A stretch of 43,517 nucleotides of DNA from the NCBI GenBank assembly GCA_044227665.1, contig JBGAWK010000018.1, forward strand, positions 1 through 43,517, read 5' to 3'. A model generated the notes under the pieces. The model made no database searches. It saw only the letters and a list, made by a program, of their open reading frames with translations, and was not told where the DNA came from. Both the position numbers and the translations under genes were made by a program. Shown piece after piece: positions 26,790-34,353 of the stretch. The first letter of the stretch is position 1. Every line of letters begins with the position of its first letter. The stretch is from JBGAWK01 sp044227665. Its GTDB lineage: Bacteria > Bacteroidota > Bacteroidia > Chitinophagales > JADIYW01.

Positions 26790-26797
26790 CAAAAGTA
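26790..26797 (-). promoter_or_regulatory. -7 element overlapping the upstream ATG of the FAD/Fe-S dehydrogenase (TACTTTTG)
   Basis: A minus-strand TAnnTTTG match lying between the two candidate ATGs and ending 4 nt before the second. If used, transcription would begin at the ATG at 26785, giving a leaderless mRNA. Confidence 0.5.
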
Positions 26798-26856
26798 CAT
26801 AATGACCCTAGGAATAGTTTTCTGTAAATATTAAACTTCAATTATTTATAAAGCTC

Positions 26857-26864
26857 TAACTTTG
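26857..26864 (+). promoter_or_regulatory. -7 element directly before the kinase gene (TAACTTTG)
   Basis: An exact TAnnTTTG match ending 7 nt before the ATG at 26872. It is divergent from the dehydrogenase promoter and again predicts an mRNA with little or no leader. Confidence 0.5.
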
Positions 26865-26871
26865 AGCTTGC

Positions 26872-27843
26872 ATGAACACTTTTTTTCAAAATATCATAAA
26901 GAAAAAATTAGCCTTGTTCTATGTCCTGTCTGTATATATTCTCACAATATTTCTGTGGTGGTGGATTCTCCTTTTTAGCGTAAATGATAAATATTATAAT
27001 TCTAAAAAAAGCAGCCTTAGTGAATCTGGAAAACCTATCCCCACTACATTGATTGAAGAACATCGCCGACAGCAATTGATGATTATCGGTGAAGGCTCTA
27101 CGTTTATTTTTTTATTGCTAATTGGTATTTTTTTTATCAGAAAAAATCTAAAAAAAGAACTCGCCATAGCACAACAACAGCAAAATTTTATGCTGTCTAT
27201 TACACATGAACTCAAGTCCCCATTAGCAGCAGCACAATTAAATATTCAGACCTTACTAAAAAGAAGCCTTCAAGAAGAACAGCGTAGCTTGCTCTTAAAC
27301 AATAGTTTGCAAGATCTAGACAGGCTCAAGAAGATGGTAGAAAATATTTTATTGGCAGCAAAAATTGAGCAACCGAATTTCAGTCTTTACAAATCTGAAT
27401 TCGATTGTTCTGCTATGGTAGAAACAGCCTGTAATGATGCCCGCAGCTGGTGGGGTTTACACGATTTTGAGAGTCAGATACAAGAAAACATCCACCTATA
27501 CGGCGATGAATTAATGCTCCGTAATGCGCTGATGAATCTTTTAGAAAATGCCGTTAAATATAGCCCCGAAGGAAGTATTATTAGTATTAGATTAACCTGT
27601 AAACACAATCAAGTAATATTGACTGTTAGTGATAGTGGTAAAATGATTCCCGAAATCGAAAAATCTAAAATCTTCGAAAAGTTTTATAGAATCGGCGATG
27701 AGTCTGTAAGGACGGAGAAAGGCGTGGGCTTGGGGCTGTATCTAGTAAAAAAAGTGGTGATTTCCCACAAAGGACAAATATTTCTGGAACAATATGGCAA
27801 CAGAAAGGAGTTCGTAATATCTTTGCCCCTTACGCATGTATAG
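26872..27843 (+). CDS. Two-helix sensor histidine kinase
   Basis: A 323-residue membrane kinase. TM1 is at about 13-36 and TM2 at about 70-90, with a short periplasmic loop of about 33 residues between them. The dimerisation helix has H112 in S-I-T-H-E-L-K-S-P-L, followed by N-box NLLENAVKYSP, an F-box (FEKFYRIGD) and G2 GVGLGLYLVKK. The G1 box reads D-S-G-K-M-I rather than DxGxGI, a small oddity. The loop is too short for a large ligand domain, so the signal may come from the membrane. Its stop overlaps the next gene's ATG region by 8 nt; the two form a kinase/regulator pair heading a string that ends with hemH and a metzincin. Confidence 0.93.
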   Translation: MNTFFQNIIKKKLALFYVLSVYILTIFLWWWILLFSVNDKYYNSKKSSLSESGKPIPTTLIEEHRRQQLMIIGEGSTFIFLLLIGIFFIRKNLKKELAIAQQQQNFMLSITHELKSPLAAAQLNIQTLLKRSLQEEQRSLLLNNSLQDLDRLKKMVENILLAAKIEQPNFSLYKSEFDCSAMVETACNDARSWWGLHDFESQIQENIHLYGDELMLRNALMNLLENAVKYSPEGSIISIRLTCKHNQVILTVSDSGKMIPEIEKSKIFEKFYRIGDESVRTEKGVGLGLYLVKKVVISHKGQIFLEQYGNRKEFVISLPLTHV

Positions 27844-28540
27844 GATTTTACTCTTAGAGGATGAAAAAAACATTAGAGATGTGGTAAAACTCAATCTCGA
27901 ATGTGAACACTATGAAGTAGATACTGCCATTACAGGACAAGAAGCATTAAAAAAAGCTTTTTCGGCAGTATATCATTTATATATACTAGATGTGATGGTA
28001 CCCGAAATTGATGGTTTTGAGGTATGTGAGAAGATAAGACTCCATAATATAGATACGCCTATTCTCATGCTTACGGCCAAAGATAGTGCCGATGACAAGG
28101 TGCGTGGCTTGCGGAAAGGTGCCGACGATTATATCACCAAACCTTTCCATCTGGAAGAATTTTTACTTAGAGTAAAAAATTTGCTTAGAAGAAATAAAAT
28201 AGAAAACAATATAGCAAGTACGGATGTCTATACTTGGGATAATATGGAAATCCACTTTTCACAATATAAAGCAAGAGGTAGAGCCGGAAATATTGATCTT
28301 ACCAAAAAAGAGTGCGACCTTCTGCATTTGCTCATAGAGCGCCGTAATGAGGTGGTGTCGAGAAATGATATCCTCAAATTTGTGTGGGGTTACGATGTAT
28401 TTCCCTCTACACGTACTATAGATAATTTTATCATGAACTTCAGAAAGGTATTTGAAGAAGACCCAAAAAATCCTAGATATTTCCTTTCTGTGAGAGGTGT
28501 AGGATACAGGTTTTCAACAGAAGAAGGAGGTAACTTATGA
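27836..28540 (+). CDS. OmpR/PhoB-type response regulator
   Basis: The 234-residue partner of the preceding kinase. The receiver has acidic residues L-E-D-E (7-10), phosphoacceptor Asp52 in Y-I-L-D-V-M-V-P, Thr in M-L-T-A-K and K-P in I-T-K-P-F, all intact. The C-terminal winged helix contains DLTKKECDLLHLL-type recognition (ITLTKKECDLL region), W-G-Y-D and R-G-V-G-Y-R-F. It overlaps the kinase by 8 nt and hemH by 4 nt (ATGA), so all three are translated together. It probably regulates its own operon, but no binding sites were found. The intact receiver contrasts with the degenerate one at 10.5-11.2 kb. Confidence 0.94.
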   Translation: MYRILLLEDEKNIRDVVKLNLECEHYEVDTAITGQEALKKAFSAVYHLYILDVMVPEIDGFEVCEKIRLHNIDTPILMLTAKDSADDKVRGLRKGADDYITKPFHLEEFLLRVKNLLRRNKIENNIASTDVYTWDNMEIHFSQYKARGRAGNIDLTKKECDLLHLLIERRNEVVSRNDILKFVWGYDVFPSTRTIDNFIMNFRKVFEEDPKNPRYFLSVRGVGYRFSTEEGGNL

Positions 28541-29565
28541 GTGCAGAAATAGGCTTGTTACTGATAAACTTAGGAACTCCTGCCAGCCCAGATGATGCGG
28601 ATGTGAAACGATACTTAAAACAATTTCTTTTAGATAAATATGTTATAGACTACCCGTGGCTCTTCCGTCAGCTCTTAGTTCGCGCTGTTATTGTCCCCAA
28701 GCGATACAAAAATTCTGCCGCCAGCTATCGCAAGATATGGGACAAAGACAAAGGTTCCCCGCTGATGTATTACGGCACCTCTTTGGCGCATAAAGTACAG
28801 CATCTTGCTGTAGGAAAATATGAGGTCGCTCTTGCCATGCGGTATCAAGAGCCATCCATACCTCATGCCATTGAGACCTTGTTGCAAAAGAAGGTGAAAA
28901 AGATTATCGTTTTCCCATTATATCCACAGTATTCTTCCAGTTGCACCGAGACGGCATTTGTAGCGGTAGATAAGTGTATTAAAAAAATTGCCCCCAATAT
29001 ACCAGTGACAAAAATCCTGGATTATTATGCACATCCTGCCTATATATCGGCATTGTGTGACGAAATATGCAAATTCGACCTACAGGCATTTGACCATATT
29101 CTATTCAGCTATCATGGCGTACCGGTAAGACATATCCGCAAAGGAGATCCCAGTGGTCATCACTGCATGGAATTGCCACAATGTTGTGAGGTAATCACGG
29201 AAATAAATCGCAGGTGCTACAAAGCGCACTGTATGCATACTACCAAAGCAATTGTAGCGCAACTAGGACTCTCAGAAGACCGGTACTCTAATTGTTTCCA
29301 GTCCCGATTAGGCAAGGAGGAGTGGATACAACCTTATACTGCGGAAGTATTGGAAAGGTTGGCACGGCAGGGAACAAAGCGCATACTTACTGTATGTCCC
29401 GCTTTCACTGCCGACTGCCTCGAAACCCTATATGAAATAGCTGAGGAATACAAACACGAATTTCAGAGCTTTGGCGGCGACACTTTGGAGAAGGTGTCTT
29501 GCGTGAATGACAGTAATGCCTGGGCTAATGGCATTCTGCAGATTATTGAAGATAATACCAACTAA
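28537..29565 (+). CDS. hemH: Ferrochelatase
   Basis: HemH inserts Fe(II) into protoporphyrin IX, the last step of protohaem synthesis. The 342-residue length is normal. It opens with L-L-L-I-N-L-G-T-P and contains F-P-L-Y-P-Q-Y-S, the catalytic His193 in L-F-S-Y-H-G-V-P-V-R-H and the late C-P-A-F-T-A-D-C-L-E-T-L metal-site helix. It starts with ATGA overlapping the response regulator stop, so haem production is translationally tied to a two-component pair. The metzincin follows 11 nt later. Confidence 0.96.
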   Translation: MSAEIGLLLINLGTPASPDDADVKRYLKQFLLDKYVIDYPWLFRQLLVRAVIVPKRYKNSAASYRKIWDKDKGSPLMYYGTSLAHKVQHLAVGKYEVALAMRYQEPSIPHAIETLLQKKVKKIIVFPLYPQYSSSCTETAFVAVDKCIKKIAPNIPVTKILDYYAHPAYISALCDEICKFDLQAFDHILFSYHGVPVRHIRKGDPSGHHCMELPQCCEVITEINRRCYKAHCMHTTKAIVAQLGLSEDRYSNCFQSRLGKEEWIQPYTAEVLERLARQGTKRILTVCPAFTADCLETLYEIAEEYKHEFQSFGGDTLEKVSCVNDSNAWANGILQIIEDNTN

Positions 29566-29576
29566 AATCATAGGAT

Positions 29577-30233
29577 ATGGGAGAAATAGAAATATTGCCG
29601 ACAGAACAGATGATAGTCGTGCACTCCAATTTTATTTTTTACGGAAACTTTGCTACACAGGAGATTTGTGATATCGTCATAGAGGAGATTGCAGAGATGT
29701 GGAACACCCCTAATGTAACAATACATCTCTATGGCAAGTATTATCAAGTGCGCTTTCGAATAAGAGGTAGTATACGCACGGATATCTCCAGAACTACCAT
29801 AGAGACTAGCACCTCACTACGAGACAACTACATACGCATAGAAGAATACTCGAAGTTGGAAGTATCTTTTGTAGATAAAATTTTGTGCAATACAGGGTAT
29901 TTTATGGTACGCAATATCGAAAAAGGTGCTACAACATGTGCCCATGAATATGGGCACATGTTGGGATTAAAACATCCCGCCATTTTGGATATCAGAGGAA
30001 AGGGTCGCCCCAGTATCATGTATCCTAGAGGCACACTTGTAGATGCCAAATTTCAGTGGAATCCTAATGCAAATGCCGGAGCACCCGGAGGAACCATGAA
30101 TCCCTATCACAGAAAAGTCTCCATATTAGATATTTTAGATATTAATATCCCTGCAATTATCCTTTCTGGGAAAAATTATATCGGCTACCACACCAATATC
30201 TATCACGAAGCATTTGTACCTATACCAACATAG
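29577..30233 (+). CDS. Metzincin-type zinc metallopeptidase without a signal peptide
   Basis: A 218-residue protein with the extended zinc motif H-E-Y-G-H-M-L-G-L-K-H (123-133), giving three His ligands and the catalytic Glu124, and a Met-turn candidate S-I-M-Y-P (147-150). This matches metzincins of the matrixin/M10 type. There is no pro-domain cysteine switch, no signal peptide and no sorting domain, so it appears to be cytoplasmic or exported by a leaderless route. Similar short M10-like proteins occur in Bacteroidota, with unknown substrates. It lies 11 nt after hemH and is probably the last gene of that operon. Confidence 0.78.
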   Translation: MGEIEILPTEQMIVVHSNFIFYGNFATQEICDIVIEEIAEMWNTPNVTIHLYGKYYQVRFRIRGSIRTDISRTTIETSTSLRDNYIRIEEYSKLEVSFVDKILCNTGYFMVRNIEKGATTCAHEYGHMLGLKHPAILDIRGKGRPSIMYPRGTLVDAKFQWNPNANAGAPGGTMNPYHRKVSILDILDINIPAIILSGKNYIGYHTNIYHEAFVPIPT

Positions 30234-30537
30234 GGAAATGAAATTACTCCTTGTACTTTACAACTTCATTATGCCAAAAAATTAAACAAGGAGCATTAAC
30301 TATGCTCAATATGCTATATCAAAGATTTAGTATAATTAAGAGCGATACTACATTTAAGGGATTAGTAGGCATATACAAGGTTGCATTTTCTTTTATGGTT
30401 TTGTCGTCGAAGCGACTAGATCCTCCCACGCCATCTCGACGACGAGGCGCAAGGAGGAGAACTCTCATTCCTGTTTCGGTGATATTCCTAATTGAGACTC
30501 CTCACTGCGTTCGGAATGACACTTCCTCCCAATAAAA
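30234..30537. other. Intergenic region containing a palindromic repeat element
   Basis: About 300 bp between the metzincin and the terminator of the tRNA-Arg gene. The left half is AT-rich, with an 8-bp inverted repeat (CTCCTTGT 30247-30254 / ACAAGGAG 30286-30293). The right half, from about 30400, is clearly richer in GC and holds the nested repeat described separately. An open frame at 30251-30535 crosses both halves and looks spurious. Confidence 0.5.
30400..30531. repeat. REP/MITE-like palindromic intergenic repeat
   Basis: GC-rich sequence unlike its surroundings, with nested inverted repeats: GTCGTCGA (30403-30410) with TCGACGAC (30436-30443), and TCCTCC...GCC (30421-30432) with GGC...GGAGGA (30446-30458). 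The right end contains CTCACTGCGTTCGGAATGAC, a phrase typical of dispersed repeats in several bacterial genomes. Only one copy is in the window. Confidence 0.55.
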
Positions 30538-30557
30538 AAAGGCACTTGCGTGCCTTT
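30533..30557 (-). terminator. Intrinsic terminator after tRNA-Arg
   Basis: The stem AAAGGCAC / GTGCCTTT with a 4-nt loop (30538-30557), followed on the minus strand by a T run. It begins at the last base of the encoded CCA. Confidence 0.85.
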
Positions 30558-30633
30558 GGTGATCGCAAGAGGATTCGAACCTCTGACCGACTGCTTAGAA
30601 GGCAGTTGCTCTATCCAGCTGAGCTATGCGACC
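30557..30633 (-). tRNA. tRNA-Arg (anticodon UCU)
   Basis: A 74-nt cloverleaf (30633-30560) plus an encoded CCA (30559-30557). Acceptor GGTCGCA pairs with TGCGATC (one G-U), and the discriminator is A. The anticodon stem is ACTGC/GCAGT with loop CTTCTAA; UCU is complementary to 30597-30599. It is the only one of the four tRNAs here with an encoded CCA. Confidence 0.95.
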
Positions 30634-30652
30634 TTTTCTTAAAAAAGTGGTG

Positions 30653-30660
30653 CAAAAATA
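30653..30660 (-). promoter_or_regulatory. -7 element of tRNA-Arg (TATTTTTG)
   Basis: A minus-strand TAnnTTTG match 19 nt before the tRNA. A TTTG lies 23 nt further upstream on the same strand, slightly too far for a good -33 box and inside the start of ung. Confidence 0.5.
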
Positions 30661-30687
30661 AGAGATTTATTTAATTTCATTGCCAAA

Positions 30688-31368
30688 ATGGAAACAATTA
30701 ACCCAAATATAAACGAAGAGTGGAAATCCGTAATGTGGGAAGATTTTCAAAAGCCCTATTTTAGGGAGTTGCGACACTTCTTGCAGGAAGAACGGCAGGC
30801 AGGCAAGAGCATATTTCCTCCTGGGAATCTTATCTTCAATGCCTTTGACAGTACCCCCTTCTCGCAAGTAAAAGTAGTCATACTGGGACAAGACCCCTAC
30901 CATGGACGTGGGCAAGCACACGGTCTATGCTTCTCTGTACCTCATGGCGTGAAGCCCCCACCATCTCTAGTAAATATCTACAAAGAAATGCATGACGACA
31001 TAGGTTTTGAGATACCTAGTCATGGCAACCTCAGCGCATGGACACTACAGGGCGTATTTTTGCTCAACGCCATACTCACTGTAGAAGCCCATCAGGCGGC
31101 ATCCCATCAGCGTAGAGGGTGGGAAGAGTTTACTAATGCTGTCATACTAAAGCTGTCGGAGCAACGTGAAGGCATCATTTTTTTTCTATGGGGTAAATAT
31201 GCCCAAGATAAGGCGGTACTAATTGATAGCAAGAGGCATCATATTCTGAAGGCAGCGCACCCCTCTCCGTTCTCTGCCTACAATGGATTCTTTGGCTGCA
31301 AGCACTTCTCTACGGCCAACAGCCTTCTATCCTCCTCTGGACAAATACCCATAGACTGGTCACTATAA
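30688..31368 (+). CDS. ung: Uracil-DNA glycosylase
   Basis: Ung removes uracil from DNA in base-excision repair. The 226-residue length matches family 1. It has the catalytic water-activating motif G-Q-D-P-Y-H-G (67-73, Asp69), the P-P-P-S-L segment (90-93), and the late H-P-S-P-F-S-A-Y-N-G-F-F-G-C loop with catalytic His191 and the minor-groove intercalation loop. Its stop TAA shares one base with the recQ ATG (TAATG), a coupling junction. It heads a five-gene overlapping string. Confidence 0.97.
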   Translation: METINPNINEEWKSVMWEDFQKPYFRELRHFLQEERQAGKSIFPPGNLIFNAFDSTPFSQVKVVILGQDPYHGRGQAHGLCFSVPHGVKPPPSLVNIYKEMHDDIGFEIPSHGNLSAWTLQGVFLLNAILTVEAHQAASHQRRGWEEFTNAVILKLSEQREGIIFFLWGKYAQDKAVLIDSKRHHILKAAHPSPFSAYNGFFGCKHFSTANSLLSSSGQIPIDWSL

Positions 31369-33269
31369 TGGCAGACAAATACGATATATTAGCACAGTAT
31401 TGGGGTTATCCGGCTTTCCGCCACCCACAGGAATTCATCATAGATAGTGTGGTCAATGGCGACGACACATTGGCACTCCTTCCTACGGGTGGCGGAAAGT
31501 CCTTGTGCTTTCAGGTGCCTGCCATGCTGATGGATGGTATATGTATAGTCATCTCTCCTTTGGTGGCACTCATGCGCGACCAGGTGAGGCAGCTTAAAGA
31601 CCGAAACATCAAGGCTGCAGCACTCTTCAGCGGTCTCAGCAGTACCGAGATAGAAATCATGCTCAACAATGCTGAATTAGGATACTATAAGTTTCTTTAC
31701 ATCTCGCCTGAGCGACTCCAAAGTGAGACTTTTTTACAAAAACTACGCCATTTGCATGTATGTTTACTAGCTGTAGATGAGGCGCACTGCATTTCACAGT
31801 GGGGACATGACTTTCGTCCCAGTTATAGAAATATTGCCACATTCCGAGGCATTCATCCGAGCATCCCTGTGATAGCACTTACGGCATCTGCTACGCCACT
31901 GGTGCAAGAGGATATAATTAAGCAGTTACATCTTCGTAAGCACAAGGTCTTTAACAAGTCATTTTCAAGACCCCAGTTGAGTTTTATATGCCGCATTGCC
32001 GATGTAAAGATGCCGAAGCTCTTAGATGCAGTAAAAAAAATAAAGGGCAGCCAACTTATATATGTTCGAAGTAGGCAGAAAACTAAGGAAATAGCAGATT
32101 TCCTATCACAACATCATATCAAAGCCTCCTATTATCATGCAGGCCTACCCCACGCAGAACGACAACAGCGACAAGAAGATTGGATAGCTAATCGCACGCA
32201 GGTGATGTGCTGTACCAATGCCTTTGGCATGGGTATAGACAAGCCCGATGTACGCCTTGTCGTACACTATGACCTACCAGAGTCCTTGGAAGCCTACTAC
32301 CAAGAAGCCGGCAGAGCCGGCAGAGATCAAAAGCCCTCGTATGCCCTCACCCTATATCATCCCGATGACATTACATGGCTATATGAGGCTATAGATATAC
32401 ACTTCCCTCCTCTAGAAACTATAAAAAAAATTTACAATGCCCTAGGCAACTATTGTAATGTAGCTATTGGCAGCGGCAAGTTTAGCACTTTTGAATTTGA
32501 ATTATATCGCTTCTGTCATCAATTCCATTTAGAAGCCCTACCCACTTATCATGCGCTAAGAATCTTAGAAGAAGGTGGCTATATAGCATTCAGCGAATCT
32601 TTTCACCTGCCCTCACGCTTGATGTTTTTGCAAGACAATTTCTCATTATACAAATTTCAAGTAGAACATCCCGAGTATGAGCCTATTATCAAATTTTTAT
32701 TGCGCAACTATGGTGGCATATTGGATACATACCAAAAAATCAATGAAAAGCTTATAGCCAACAAGCTACATATATCCTTAGACAAGGCAAAAATACTATT
32801 GCAGACACTGCACCGCCTGAAAATACTGTACTACATTCCCTCGTCCGACAGTCCTAAGGTTACCTTCACCGAAGAGCGTATAAGTAACGACAACTTACGC
32901 ATAGACATGGCGTTTTTGCGGGAGCGAAAAAAAAACTATACCTCACAACTCGATGCGGTAAAACACTACATCCTAGAGCCACAGACATGTCGCCAACAGA
33001 TGATATGTTCTTACTTTGGCGAAAAAGATGCCTTTCCCTGTGGCATTTGCGATCATTGTATGGAGTTCAAAAACAGCTATAATAGTCAGGGTTATGCCAC
33101 TATTGCAGATGCCATAATTTCTATACTTAAGCGTGGCAATAAAGATGTAAAAGATATACTGACGGAATTCCCTACAACAGAGCAACAAAAGATTTTGCAT
33201 ATTCTGCGTATCTTGTCGGATGAAAAGAGAATTCTGCTTAACGATAATCATTCTATAGCTCTTGTCTAA
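31368..33269 (+). CDS. recQ: ATP-dependent DNA helicase RecQ
   Basis: A 3'-5' SF2 helicase acting at recombination and stalled forks. The 633-residue protein has Walker A L-P-T-G-G-G-K-S (38-45), DEAH (137-140) with C-I-S-Q-W-G-H-D-F-R, and motif VI Q-E-A-G-R-A-G-R-D. The RecQ-Ct region carries a zinc-binding Cys set (C-x-x-x-M-I-C...C-G-I-C-x-x-C). No HRDC domain follows; the end is a short helical tail, so this is a short RecQ form. It overlaps ung by 1 nt and the next glycosyltransferase gene by 8 nt. Confidence 0.95.
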   Translation: MADKYDILAQYWGYPAFRHPQEFIIDSVVNGDDTLALLPTGGGKSLCFQVPAMLMDGICIVISPLVALMRDQVRQLKDRNIKAAALFSGLSSTEIEIMLNNAELGYYKFLYISPERLQSETFLQKLRHLHVCLLAVDEAHCISQWGHDFRPSYRNIATFRGIHPSIPVIALTASATPLVQEDIIKQLHLRKHKVFNKSFSRPQLSFICRIADVKMPKLLDAVKKIKGSQLIYVRSRQKTKEIADFLSQHHIKASYYHAGLPHAERQQRQEDWIANRTQVMCCTNAFGMGIDKPDVRLVVHYDLPESLEAYYQEAGRAGRDQKPSYALTLYHPDDITWLYEAIDIHFPPLETIKKIYNALGNYCNVAIGSGKFSTFEFELYRFCHQFHLEALPTYHALRILEEGGYIAFSESFHLPSRLMFLQDNFSLYKFQVEHPEYEPIIKFLLRNYGGILDTYQKINEKLIANKLHISLDKAKILLQTLHRLKILYYIPSSDSPKVTFTEERISNDNLRIDMAFLRERKKNYTSQLDAVKHYILEPQTCRQQMICSYFGEKDAFPCGICDHCMEFKNSYNSQGYATIADAIISILKRGNKDVKDILTEFPTTEQQKILHILRILSDEKRILLNDNHSIALV

Positions 33270-34353
33270 AAAAATCATCATCACGGTAAGCAACGATGTG
33301 CTGTATGATCAGCGCATTGCTCGCATTGCAAATAGCCTACATGCAGCAGGATATGATATAACAGTCTTGGGCAGAAAAATAGAACATCCTCACAATTTTG
33401 ACGACAGACCTTACAACGTGGTGTTGCTAAGCAATCCTTTCCGCAACGGCTTCCTGCTTTTTGCATGGATAAATATTAGAATTTGCCTGTTTCTGCTCAC
33501 TCATCCTTGCGACATCCTTTGCGCCGTGGACTTAGACACTATATTACCCGGCATTTTTATAAAAAGAATAAAAAAAATTGCACTGGTCTATGATGCACAC
33601 GAACTTTATCCCGAAAGTCCCGAAATTGTACACCGCCCACTGATGAAAAAATTTTGGCTTGCCATAGAAAAAATATCTTTCCAAAATATAGATAGCTGCT
33701 ACACGGTGAGCAAGGGTATTGCCGATTTTTATGAAAAAAAATATCACTACTCTTGTAGCCTTATCAGAAATATGCCGGAAATCAGAAGCGATGTTCTTAC
33801 TACTAAAAAAGATGCCCCTTTTCTACTTTATCAGGGTGCTTTGAATATAGGCAGAGGTCTGGAATCGCTCATCATAGCGATGACCTATATCCAAAATATC
33901 CCCCTGTATATTGCCGGTGGTGGCGATATTGAAGCGGAACTCAAAAATTTGGCAACAGAACATAAAGTAGAAAATAAAATCCGCTTCTTAGGAAAACTTC
34001 CTCCCGATGAATTATACCAACTTACAAAAAATGCTTATATAGGCTTCAACTTACTGGAAAATAAAGGATTGAGCTACTATTATTCCCTTGCCAACAAATT
34101 TTTTGACTATGTACAATGTGGTGTTCCACAGCTATGTATGGACTTTCCAGAATATAAAAGCCTCAATCAGGACTATGAGGTAGCCATCTTAGTAAACCAC
34201 CTGGATTCCGTAGAGCTTGCCCATCAAATTCAAGCACTACTACAGGACTCAGATAGATATGCTTTACTGCAAGCCAATTGTGCTAAAGCGATAACACAAT
34301 GGAACTGGAATGAAGAATCCAAAAAACTTCTAGCGATATATGACCGCATCTAA
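33262..34353 (+). CDS. Glycosyltransferase family 4 protein (TTG start)
   Basis: A 363-residue GT-B fold transferase. The N-terminal part (I-I-I-T-V-S-N-D-V-x-x-D-Q-R-I) and the C-terminal donor-binding part (N-K-F-F-D-Y-V-Q-C-G-V-P-Q) match GT4 enzymes of polysaccharide, LPS or glycolipid synthesis. The C-terminal half also has LYQGALNIGRGLESLI, typical of such enzymes. The start must be the TTG at 33262, because an in-frame TAG lies just upstream (33256-33258) and no ATG occurs in the first 100 codons; GTG 33298 would cut the first strand. It overlaps recQ by 8 nt and the next gene by 14 nt. Acceptor and sugar cannot be told. Confidence 0.85.
   Translation: MSKKIIITVSNDVLYDQRIARIANSLHAAGYDITVLGRKIEHPHNFDDRPYNVVLLSNPFRNGFLLFAWINIRICLFLLTHPCDILCAVDLDTILPGIFIKRIKKIALVYDAHELYPESPEIVHRPLMKKFWLAIEKISFQNIDSCYTVSKGIADFYEKKYHYSCSLIRNMPEIRSDVLTTKKDAPFLLYQGALNIGRGLESLIIAMTYIQNIPLYIAGGGDIEAELKNLATEHKVENKIRFLGKLPPDELYQLTKNAYIGFNLLENKGLSYYYSLANKFFDYVQCGVPQLCMDFPEYKSLNQDYEVAILVNHLDSVELAHQIQALLQDSDRYALLQANCAKAITQWNWNEESKKLLAIYDRI

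Noticed and set aside
30251..30535. A 94-residue open frame
   Set aside because: It crosses from AT-rich DNA into the palindromic repeat, and its C-terminal part (TPHCVRNDT) is the translation of that repeat.
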